This document shows positions 35,972 to 43,573 of a DNA stretch of 64,000 nt, piece by piece. Origin of the DNA: Planctomycetota bacterium. Its GTDB lineage: Bacteria > Planctomycetota > UBA11346. The notes beneath the pieces are model-generated. The model saw only the letters and a list, made by a program, of their open reading frames with translations. It had not been told where the DNA came from and did no database searches. The position numbers and the translations under genes are program-made. The DNA lies in assembly GCA_022841245.1 (NCBI GenBank), contig JALHRW010000001.1:33869-97868 (forward strand), given 5' to 3'. Position 1 is the stretch's first letter. Every line of letters begins with the position of its first letter.

Positions 35972-36481
35972 ATGAACCTAATGTCTATTTTTCTATTCAT
36001 TATTTTTTCTGCAGGTGGCCTCTTTTCTGAGGAACATCCAAGCAAGCTATCCGTCACGCTTGTTGAAACATTCATTGGAGGCAACGCAGAGGCGCTTCAA
36101 AATATTGCGAAAGTACATTACTATAAGCCAGCAAAGGCCGAGGAATTCGCCGCCAATATGGCACGTGGACTGATGGACATCCCACCGCAATCACGACTTT
36201 TGTTGGGGGCTTCCATGGGGAAGTATAAATATGTAGGATGCGTTGTTGACGGAGGAGCATATAGAAGGGATTTTTATATCGTATACCATGAATTCGCGCC
36301 GCTTTCGATGATGGTGATGACGTATTTCAATGGAGTGGAATACCGTCTGTGTGACGTGGCTATTGGCGATGCGGCAGGGAAGTTCATTACGGATAATTTT
36401 GTTTCGGTGATTGATGCCGCCGGTCGTAGGGACAAAGCGGTTCAATCTGGCAAAGATGTTCGTGCTCGTGCGGAGCCGTAG
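35972..36481 (+). CDS. Exported protein of unknown function in low-GC island (169 aa)
   Basis: AAGGAG lies 8 bases before ATG 35972. An N-terminal hydrophobic segment (MSIFLFIIFSAGGLFS) predicts a signal peptide; the mature part contains KPAKAEEFAANMARGLMDIP and FYIVYHEFAPLSMMVMTYFN. No family recognised. Base composition and codon use are clearly more AT-rich than every neighbour, which suggests transfer. It lies between the duplication scar and paralogue B of the small exported protein. Confidence 0.65.
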   Translation: MNLMSIFLFIIFSAGGLFSEEHPSKLSVTLVETFIGGNAEALQNIAKVHYYKPAKAEEFAANMARGLMDIPPQSRLLLGASMGKYKYVGCVVDGGAYRRDFYIVYHEFAPLSMMVMTYFNGVEYRLCDVAIGDAAGKFITDNFVSVIDAAGRRDKAVQSGKDVRARAEP

Positions 36482-36522
36482 CCATGGCCGGAACAGTATC
36501 CCGCCTTCCCAAGGAATATCCG

Positions 36523-36915
36523 ATGTGGCCATGTAGCTTAGCCATTCTATTGGTTACGCAGATGCTTCATGCCGCAGAATTCACCCTAGTGTCCTTGAGC
36601 GCTGAGGTGGATACTATCGTCGCTGAGGTGCAGGCTGTGAGTTCGAAGGCCGAAGCGGAGGAATTCATCAATGCGCACATGCATCCGGCAATGATCAAAA
36701 GGCTCCGGGATGGTGGTTACCTCGACGCACTTGCGTCAGTCCTCGTCGGGAAAAACGAGATCAAATCGGCACAAATCCAGTCATTGAAGAACCTCGACTT
36801 CAAGCGAGTCGCCATCAATGCTGAGTTGCAGACAATGTCGGTTCCATTGCAGGTCATGCCTGGCGAGAATGCCGATTTTGTTCTGATCGACACGAAATGG
36901 TTTATAGTGAACTGA
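36523..36915 (+). CDS. Small exported protein, paralogue B (130 aa)
   Basis: Start ATG 36523 is preferred over an in-frame ATG at 36484 because AAGGA lies 8 bases upstream and the signal peptide (MWPCSLAILLVTQMLHAA) starts there. The mature protein parallels paralogue A: AAEFTLVSLSAEVD against AAEFTVASLSADVE, LKNLDFKRVAIN against LKQLDFKRVAID, ending WFIVN against WYIAN. Its stop is one base from the next start, so the two are translated together. Function unknown. Confidence 0.75.
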   Translation: MWPCSLAILLVTQMLHAAEFTLVSLSAEVDTIVAEVQAVSSKAEAEEFINAHMHPAMIKRLRDGGYLDALASVLVGKNEIKSAQIQSLKNLDFKRVAINAELQTMSVPLQVMPGENADFVLIDTKWFIVN

Positions 36916-36916
36916 G

Positions 36917-38548
36917 ATGCGCTACCAACTCGTCCTCTTGCTCCTCATCCATATTGCGCTGGTCGCCGCAGAGCCGGTCGCCTGGGCGGTCGTCACCACC
37001 ACCGACCACGCTGGCGCCACCAGCGTCGCACTCATCGGGTTGAGCCAGGCCGGCTCCTCGGCACCAGAGATGAAAGAGTTGCAGACGGCGGCGGCCGAGG
37101 CCTACGGCACGGCGAAGCAAACGTGGGATCAACGGCGCAAGGCCTACGAGGCGGACAAGGCCAATGGCGGTAGGTCCTTCCGCAAGGTCGAGGCCGAGCC
37201 GTCCAAGCCAGTGGTCAAGATCTCGGGCGCGGTGCAGAAGGACAGGGCCAAGGCGGAGGAGCTGCTCGCCAGGCTGGAGCTGGAGCTGCTGGCGAAGAGC
37301 GATCCGGGCGCCGCACGGCGCAAACGGGTGATGACGGGGCAGCTGCTGCAGTACTTCACCATCGGCATTCAGGCGAGCCCGGAGTGGATCATCGAGACGC
37401 GGGAGAAGCATGGCGACCGCTGGGCCTGCCTGGCCGACTACAACTCGAACGTGGTGGCGACGCCGAACGACGTCGAGGGCAAGGACACATGGTTCTTCAA
37501 GTACGGCCATCTGCGCAAGAAGTTCGAAGGCTGCCGCACCGCCAAGGTGATCTGCTGGAACACCTGGTACGGTCTGGCCCAGGCTCCGCCGGCCAGCTAC
37601 AAGCCGACCCCGGCGGCGGCGACACCGGTGAACGCCAGGACCCAGAGCACGATGATCGCCTACTGGAGCATGGTGAAGAAGTTCCTCGAGATGGCCAAGG
37701 AGTTCGAGGACGTCGATTGCGTCATGCAGGTCGAGCCCGACGAGTGGGGGCACCTGCTGATCCCTGCTGGTTTCGATGTCGACAAGGAAGGGACGATCCT
37801 GGTCGGTGGCTCCGGCATGCCCGAGCTCAAGGGCATCCCCGACACGGTGAAGGGCTTCGCCCTTGCCTTCCGCATCCTGCGCAACCGCTACGCCCCGCAT
37901 GTCCTGCTGGCGGCCAACCCCAGCGCCTGGGATCGCAACCGCACGATGTCTGGCGAGAAGTGGGGCGAATATCTCAACGCCGCCGAGGTGAACCAGAAGA
38001 ACGGCTGGGATCTTTTCATCACACAGCTGCACGACTGGGACCGTGGCCAGGCGCGCAATGGCTCGGCCGCCAAATACCCACCCTACACCGAGGCCGACAC
38101 CGTCACCATGCACGGTTCGGTCGACAACTGGTGCGCATGGATCAAGCCGATCCACGACGCCACCGGGATGTGGTGCGTGGCTTGGCAGCTGTCGCAGGGC
38201 AATAGCACCTACGCGACCTGCGACGGCAGCGACGGTCACGCCATGGATGGCGTGACCGAACTGCTGCTTGAGAACTATCCGGCCAACCGCGTGGCCGCAC
38301 GGATGGCGGCGGCCGGTTGCTGCATGTGGATCTTTTCGCTCGGTGGCGACGGGGCCTGCGTCCTCGACGCCAAGAAGGATGGCATCACCAATCCCACGCC
38401 GCATGCCGGCAACAAGGGCAGGCAGAGCCTTTATCCCGATGATGACGGTGGCTACCTGCGCCTGATGGGCGGGGAATACTTCAAGAACCCGGTGCCGATC
38501 CTGGGCAAGCCGCTCAAGCAGAAGGGCAAGGCTGGTCCGCCGCCGTGA
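36917..38548 (+). CDS. Exported TIM-barrel glycosidase-like protein (543 aa)
   Basis: Signal peptide MRYQLVLLLLIHIALVAAEP. Residues 45-125 are helical and charged; the rest has TIM-barrel-like strands rich in Trp and acidic residues (VICWNTWYG, CVMQVEPDEWGHLL, LLAANPSAWD, LFITQLHDWD, MWCVAWQL). The Glu in QVEPDEW and the Asp/Glu later in the barrel would be catalytic candidates, but I could not assign a GH family. Export and the preceding GH2 enzyme support polysaccharide breakdown. The last bases overlap the edge of an IS3 remnant on the other strand, so the C-terminus may have been altered. Confidence 0.62.
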   Translation: MRYQLVLLLLIHIALVAAEPVAWAVVTTTDHAGATSVALIGLSQAGSSAPEMKELQTAAAEAYGTAKQTWDQRRKAYEADKANGGRSFRKVEAEPSKPVVKISGAVQKDRAKAEELLARLELELLAKSDPGAARRKRVMTGQLLQYFTIGIQASPEWIIETREKHGDRWACLADYNSNVVATPNDVEGKDTWFFKYGHLRKKFEGCRTAKVICWNTWYGLAQAPPASYKPTPAAATPVNARTQSTMIAYWSMVKKFLEMAKEFEDVDCVMQVEPDEWGHLLIPAGFDVDKEGTILVGGSGMPELKGIPDTVKGFALAFRILRNRYAPHVLLAANPSAWDRNRTMSGEKWGEYLNAAEVNQKNGWDLFITQLHDWDRGQARNGSAAKYPPYTEADTVTMHGSVDNWCAWIKPIHDATGMWCVAWQLSQGNSTYATCDGSDGHAMDGVTELLLENYPANRVAARMAAAGCCMWIFSLGGDGACVLDAKKDGITNPTPHAGNKGRQSLYPDDDGGYLRLMGGEYFKNPVPILGKPLKQKGKAGPPP

Positions 38549-38694
38549 GCGGGGTTCTGCGTACCCGGTTGTAGAAGACCTCGATGTACTGGAAGATGGC
38601 TTGCTTGGCTTCAGCCCTCGGGCGGAACCGGCGCCGATAGACGAATGTGACCTTCAGCCTGGCCCAGAAACTCTCGCTGCAGGCGTTGGCGCCC
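38549..38694 (-). mobile_element. Remnant of an IS3-family transposase (rve C-terminus)
   Basis: On the minus strand the segment encodes ACSESFWARLKVTFVYRRR, then RPRAEAKQAIFQYIEVFYNR, the typical end of IS3 OrfB (usual form: AESFF.TLK.E..YRR.F.TRAEAR..IF.YIE.FYN..R). There is no upstream DDE core, no orfA and no inverted repeats. The right side switches abruptly into the 75-bp repeat. A dead IS fragment. Confidence 0.83.
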
Positions 38695-38769
38695 GAGCAA
38701 GCGCCGCCGCTGATAGTCTTGACTGGCGTACTGACTGCAGCGATCGCTGGGGGATCCAGGCTCATAGGA
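38695..38769 (+). repeat. 75-bp direct repeat, left copy
   Basis: Matches 43404-43478 in the same orientation with two mismatches (38700 and 38719). It abuts the IS3 remnant on its left. The rest of the gap to 38859 shows no gene. Confidence 0.95.
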
Positions 38770-38859
38770 GATCTGCAGCTGCGCTGTCGAGGTGATCCGA
38801 GATCATTTGTAGGGTCCTACACAGGCCCCCGGTGTATGTGAGTGCAGCCATACTCGGCG

Positions 38860-41235
38860 TCAGTTGGCGACGCGGATGCGGGCTGCGGGATCGGCGGCCT
38901 GGACCGCGAGAATGGCGCAACCGGCCAGGGCGAGGATGCCGCCGGCCTCGACCGTGACGGTCTTCCCTGTGGTGCCGCTGGTGATGAAGCCGTAGCCCTG
39001 GCTCGTGGCGAGGGCGGCCCGGTAGTCGATCAGCGGCTTCTGCAGATCCGGCACCAGCATGACGCCGAAGGGCATTGCCAGGTCGAGAGTGGCGGCCGGG
39101 CGGATCAGGGCGCAGGCGTTGATGTTCCCCGCGGGTATCGCCGCCAGGGCGCGCTGGATCTCGGGCTGGGTGGTGAAGCCGCCGGCATGGTCGAAACTCA
39201 CGATCCCGCCCGGATGGGTGGTGGCGACGAAGTGGCCGCCATGCCAGCCCAGAGTGAACGCGACCGGACCGGCCAGCAGCGAGGCCGAGCCGTCGGCAGC
39301 GCGGGGCAGGCCGCTGGCGATGATGACCGCCTCGGCGTCGGCCGGGGCGAGGTCGACCTCGATGGTCAGGCTGGGAATCGGCATGCCCGGTTCGATCCAG
39401 GCGAGCATCACCCCGTCGGCCTTGTCGAGGAGCAGGCCGGTGGCAGTCATGGCGGCCTGCGCCTCGACAGGCAGCCTGCCGCCGTGCTGGGCCTCGAGCC
39501 CGCTACCGATCGTGGTGAGCAGGCTGCGATAGTAGCCGGTGGCGCCGGTGTTACCGGGAGCGATCGCCATCGCGGCGGCGATGATCGCCGCCGCCGGGAC
39601 GCGGGCGAAGCACCCGCGGTCGAGGCCGGGGCCGGCCGGCGCATCGCGGCCAGTCTCGACCGTGGAGGTGAAGCGGAGGCCGTCAGCGCCGATCAGCAGG
39701 CTGCCGGTGGCGGTGCGCATCGGGGCGAGGCCGGGGCGGCCCGGGTCAAGGTAGGTGGCGAACTCCAGTTCGGAGGCCGGCATCGCGGCCTTGCGTGCCA
39801 GGGCGGTGATCACCGCTGGCACGGCGGTTGCAGTTGCTGGGGCGGTGATGGCGATGTGATCACCGGCGATGGCGATCCGTCCATCGCCGGCCACCGTGGT
39901 GAAGGTCCAGGCTCCGGGGCCGGCAGGTTTGGTGCCGAAGGGAGCCTGCTGGCCATCCAAGGTCGCGCGCAGACGCGCCAGGAGTGGGGACTCCGCGGCG
40001 GTGCCGGTGATCATGCCGGCGAACGTGGCCAACGTGGTGCCTGCTTGCGGCTTCTGTCGCGCCGTATCGGCGAGGACGCGGCGGACCTCGACCAGGGCGC
40101 GCTCCTGCTGTTCGGCCGGGGTCAGCGCCGTCATCTCCTGCTGCAGCCGGTAGGTGCGGACGCGTTCGGCGTCGGGCAGCAGCGAATCCTGATCGATCAC
40201 GAAGGAGGCCTCGCGCAGCGAGGCGAGGGCGTCGAGCCACGCCGTCTGTCCGGCTGGCAGCAGGGCCATCTCGGGCTGGGTGCGTAGGCGTTCGACGGTG
40301 CGGGCGCCATCGTTGGCGCGCAGGATGATCCAGCTCCGGGCATGCTCGGGATCGAGGTCGCGGATCGGATCGCCGGTGGCCTTCCACACCGGCTTCGGCG
40401 CCGGCACGAGGCTCGGCGGCTTCGCGGCCGTGGGTGACGCGGCGGGTTCAGCGGAGGGAAGGAACTGCCAGGCGGCGCCTCCGACGAGGAGGAGGCCGGC
40501 GGCGGCAATGGCGATACGGGTCATAGGGGACGTTCTCGGTTTCGACCAGCGGACGACACGATCGGAAGGCGCGGTGGTCGATCCCGCTCCTCCGCCGGCA
40601 TGAACCAGATCACGCAGATGGACCAGTACCGCCGCCGGTACGGCAGCCTGCGCCTCGGACGCCAGGACGGCGGCCAGGGCGACGCTGCTCAGCGCCACGC
40701 CGCGCTTGGCCAAGAGCGTCCGCAGGCGCTCCAGGCCGCGCTCGATGCGGTAGCGCACCGTGCTCAGTCCGCTCCCGGTCAGCCGCGAGACCTCCGCCAG
40801 GGTATGTCCGGCGAGGTGGTGCAGCATGACAACGTCCCGTTCCCGCTTCGGCAGTTCGGCCAGGCAGGCGTCAAGGTGGTCCTGGATTCCTGGCATGGCC
40901 GGCTCCTCGGCGCGGGGTTCGGGGGGGGGCACGGACGATTCGGCGATGCGGCGACGCTGCCGGTCACGCCAGGCGTTGCGGACGACGTTGCCCGCCACCG
41001 TCATCAGCCAGGCCGCGAAGACCGGGCTGGCGGCTGCCTGCTCGCGCTTCTGCGCGAGGACCAGGAAGACCGCCTGGGTGGCGTCATCGGCATCCGTCTC
41101 GCCAAGCGAACGACGGCAGCGACTGAAGACCAGGGGCGCGAAGCGGACCACGATGGCATCGTAGGCCCGCTCATCCCCCGCCGCCCAGGCCAGGGCCAGA
41201 TCGGCATCGGTCGTTTCAGCGTGCATGGTTTCCAT
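38860..41235 (-). CDS. Membrane-tethered ECF sigma factor with large extracytoplasmic domain
   Basis: 791 residues from ATG 41235, chosen because AGGAG lies 9 bases upstream; ATGs at 41253-41259 lack a site. Sigma region 2 spans about 10-90 (DATQAVFLVLAQKR), and region 4 about 125-180 (LPKRERDVVMLHHLAGHTLA, then LTGSGLSTVRYRIERGLERL). A hydrophobic stretch near 180-205 and a membrane helix at about 238-258 follow, then over 500 residues of Ala/Gly-rich sequence with alternating strands. Sigma factors with such C-terminal extensions occur in PVC bacteria, where the extension is thought to regulate the sigma domain. It lies downstream of, and probably with, the secreted protein gene at 41311. 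Confidence 0.87.
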   Translation of the reverse strand: METMHAETTDADLALAWAAGDERAYDAIVVRFAPLVFSRCRRSLGETDADDATQAVFLVLAQKREQAAASPVFAAWLMTVAGNVVRNAWRDRQRRRIAESSVPPPEPRAEEPAMPGIQDHLDACLAELPKRERDVVMLHHLAGHTLAEVSRLTGSGLSTVRYRIERGLERLRTLLAKRGVALSSVALAAVLASEAQAAVPAAVLVHLRDLVHAGGGAGSTTAPSDRVVRWSKPRTSPMTRIAIAAAGLLLVGGAAWQFLPSAEPAASPTAAKPPSLVPAPKPVWKATGDPIRDLDPEHARSWIILRANDGARTVERLRTQPEMALLPAGQTAWLDALASLREASFVIDQDSLLPDAERVRTYRLQQEMTALTPAEQQERALVEVRRVLADTARQKPQAGTTLATFAGMITGTAAESPLLARLRATLDGQQAPFGTKPAGPGAWTFTTVAGDGRIAIAGDHIAITAPATATAVPAVITALARKAAMPASELEFATYLDPGRPGLAPMRTATGSLLIGADGLRFTSTVETGRDAPAGPGLDRGCFARVPAAAIIAAAMAIAPGNTGATGYYRSLLTTIGSGLEAQHGGRLPVEAQAAMTATGLLLDKADGVMLAWIEPGMPIPSLTIEVDLAPADAEAVIIASGLPRAADGSASLLAGPVAFTLGWHGGHFVATTHPGGIVSFDHAGGFTTQPEIQRALAAIPAGNINACALIRPAATLDLAMPFGVMLVPDLQKPLIDYRAALATSQGYGFITSGTTGKTVTVEAGGILALAGCAILAVQAADPAARIRVAN

Positions 41236-41310
41236 CTGCGAGGACTCCTGCATCATCATGTGTCCGCTCGGTGGGAGGGTACAAAAGAACTTCCAGGCCG
41301 CTGCCGCCGG

Positions 41311-42921
41311 TCACCGGGGCAGCGCGTTCGCCTTGCCGCCGGATTCGGCAGCCTGCAGGCGCCGGCGATAGGACTCTGGCACCGTCTTGCCGGCCCAGCC
41401 GATCGCCTTCTTCCATGTCGCCGCCGCGTCGGCCAGGCGACCCTGACGATAGTAGATGCAGGCCAGGGCATCCGCCATCGGGTGGGCCACCGAGGGGTTG
41501 GCCAGCAGATCACGGCGCTGGAGGCCGGTCTCCAGGGCGGCGGCCAGATCGCCGGCCTGCTCAAGCTCGGCTGCGGACGGGGCGGCCACGCGGCCGACCA
41601 GGGCGATGGCGAGATCCCGGCTGACCGAGATCCGCGGGGCCTCCTCCAGCTTCGTCGCCGGAGCTCCGGCGAGGAAGGCCAGATAGAGATGCCGCTGCGC
41701 GAAGTACGCCTGCGCCAGATCGGCCGGCTTCCCCTGCTTCGGCAGGGATTGGATGGCGATGCCGAAAACCGCCCGGTCGGCCAGGCTGGAGTCGCGGATC
41801 CAGGCGGACAGCGCGTCTATCCGCCCTTTCTCTGCCTCGGCATAGGCGGCAGCGAAGGCGGGGTCTTTCTTGGCCAGGTTCTGCAACGCCGTGCGGGGGT
41901 CGCTTGCCGCCTGCATCATCGCTGTCGGATCGAGACCCAATCCCGCCGGCACCGGGACCTCACTGGGGCGTTCGCCGTCGACCTGCCGTCCATCCACAGC
42001 GATGCGGACGATCCGGCCTTTGGCTGCCTGGGCGAGCGGAGGCAAGCCGGCGCGCTGACGGGCCTTGTCGACCGCGGCCAGGTCCACGGGCACCGGGACG
42101 ATCATCTCCATGCTGGCGGGAGTCTGCTGCGGCCGGATCTGGCTCTGGCTGCCGTAGGGCAGCGGATCGCCGAGGATCTGGGCGCAGGCATCGATGATGG
42201 CCACCGCTTCGCCCTCGGGGAACCTGCCCTTGACGAGTTCCGCCTGGACGCCGGCGCGGATGGTGTTCATCAGGCGGAAGTCCCACAAGCCCGGTGTCAG
42301 CGCCGCCAGGTCGGCGGCCACGTGTGGCCCTGAGGCGACCGCGATCCAGCCCTCCTTCTGCAGCGTCTCGCGCAGCCAGCGCCGTATCTCGGTCAGCTGC
42401 AGTTGGACGGCCTTGGCCTCCGGCAGGTCGGCGTGGTTCCCTGAGAAGCCCGGCGCCATGACTTTGGCATTGTAGGCCTCGTTCAATCGCTGTAGTTCGC
42501 TGGCCTGGCGGTGCAGTTCCTCGGCACGAGCGGTGCGAGCCGGGTCGTCTGCGGTGGTTGCAGGCAGACGGTAGGGCTGCCAGCCGGTCGCTGGCGGCGG
42601 GGTGGCGATGCGGACGAATCGGGTCGTGGTGCCATTGGCGAGGGACACCCGGAGCGCGTCCTTCTCCCGTTTCATGTAAGACAGGCCCGGGACGCCCCAC
42701 AGGTACTGGGTCAAGACCCCGTCCTTCCCGGCGACCACGCGCATCGCCCAGCGGTACTCCCCGCTCTCGTCCTGGGCCACGGCATGGCTGGCATCCAGGG
42801 TCAGGAACAGCGATTCACCCGACCCCTCGGAGCGGTAAGTCTCGATCGAGGGGTCTTCGCCACTGATCAGGGCGGCCACCAAGAGCAAGGCCAGGGTGAA
42901 GCGGGCGTATGGGCTGGGCAT
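41311..42921 (-). CDS. Exported protein with TPR-like C-terminus, partner of the sigma gene
   Basis: 536 residues from ATG 42921 with GAGGAG 9 bases upstream. A longer in-frame start exists, but its first 69 residues are repeat-derived Ala/Pro/Arg sequence. Signal peptide MPSPYARFTLALLLVAALIS. The body has no recognised domain; the C-terminal 150 residues read like tetratricopeptide helices (LAAALETGLQRRDLL, DALACIYYRQGRLADAAATW). It lies 75 bp upstream of the sigma gene in the same direction, so it may feed a periplasmic signal to the tethered sigma factor. That role is inference. Confidence 0.72.
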   Translation of the reverse strand: MPSPYARFTLALLLVAALISGEDPSIETYRSEGSGESLFLTLDASHAVAQDESGEYRWAMRVVAGKDGVLTQYLWGVPGLSYMKREKDALRVSLANGTTTRFVRIATPPPATGWQPYRLPATTADDPARTARAEELHRQASELQRLNEAYNAKVMAPGFSGNHADLPEAKAVQLQLTEIRRWLRETLQKEGWIAVASGPHVAADLAALTPGLWDFRLMNTIRAGVQAELVKGRFPEGEAVAIIDACAQILGDPLPYGSQSQIRPQQTPASMEMIVPVPVDLAAVDKARQRAGLPPLAQAAKGRIVRIAVDGRQVDGERPSEVPVPAGLGLDPTAMMQAASDPRTALQNLAKKDPAFAAAYAEAEKGRIDALSAWIRDSSLADRAVFGIAIQSLPKQGKPADLAQAYFAQRHLYLAFLAGAPATKLEEAPRISVSRDLAIALVGRVAAPSAAELEQAGDLAAALETGLQRRDLLANPSVAHPMADALACIYYRQGRLADAAATWKKAIGWAGKTVPESYRRRLQAAESGGKANALPR

Positions 42922-43079
42922 GGCAGGTACTCCTCTACCCCTTTGTCCGCTGCGGGAGGAAGTGCCAAAATAAATCGGTAACCACTGTCGGAGTCGGCAA
43001 AAGCAACCTTCAGCCGGCATCATCCAGCACCCAGGCTGGGGATGCACCAGCGCTCTCGCCGGTTGGGGCCATGCGTTGG

Positions 43080-43106
43080 CTCTTGGCGCTCTTGGCGCTC
43101 TTGGCG
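43080..43106 (+). repeat. Three tandem copies of a 9-bp unit
   Basis: CTCTTGGCG occurs three times head to tail, with a degenerate further copy after it. No spacers, so not CRISPR. Confidence 0.93.
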
Positions 43107-43403
43107 CCTTGGCGGCTCTCAAATGCATTGCGCTGCTTCCGCCCGTGCCGGCGTTGCCGTGTGCGTTTCTTCGGCACGGGGTGTAGCAGCGGGGGGTTGG
43201 GCGTAGCCCGTCAACGCGCGGGCATGACCGGTAGAACAGCGACGTCGGGGATCTGGTTCAGGCGGCAGTTCCGTTGCAGATGGTGACGGCGGAGGCGTTG
43301 CCGGTTCTGGAGACGCCCTGACGCGTGGTCGCCACCCAGCAGTGGCGGGCGCCATCCCAGCTGCCGGCGGTGACGATCTGATGGGCGTGGGGATGCCAGC
43401 GGA

Positions 43404-43478
43404 GAGCAGGCGCCGCCGCTGATAGTCGTGACTGGCGTACTGACTGCAGCGATCGCTGGGGGATCCAGGCTCATAGGA
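43404..43478 (+). repeat. 75-bp direct repeat, right copy
   Basis: Same orientation and length as 38695-38769, two mismatches. Together the two copies bracket the sigma-factor gene and its secreted partner. Here the repeat is not next to transposase sequence. Confidence 0.95.
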
Positions 43479-43573
43479 TATGCACCTCTGCACAAACCCA
43501 CCGAGTGGCTCTGGGCCAACCTCATGTGGAGGACTACGCCCGGGACCGCGGTAGCTTCTGACCCAAGATCGGG

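Larger units (their letters stand above)
42922..43573. other. 652-bp gap with repeats and decayed sequence
   Basis: No intact gene is seen. It contains three tandem copies of CTCTTGGCG (43080-43106), a short minus-strand open stretch near 43264-43400 (HQIVTAGSWDGARHCWVAT) that could be the tail of a lost gene, and the right copy of the 75-bp repeat. The mix of scraps suggests repeated insertion and deletion. Confidence 0.6.

Noticed and set aside
43080-43106. Possible CRISPR or minisatellite array
   Set aside because: Contiguous 9-bp units with no spacers; three copies only.
38695-43478. 75-bp repeats as integron attC sites
   Set aside because: No R/L-box inverted arms around a loop were recognised and no integrase is visible.
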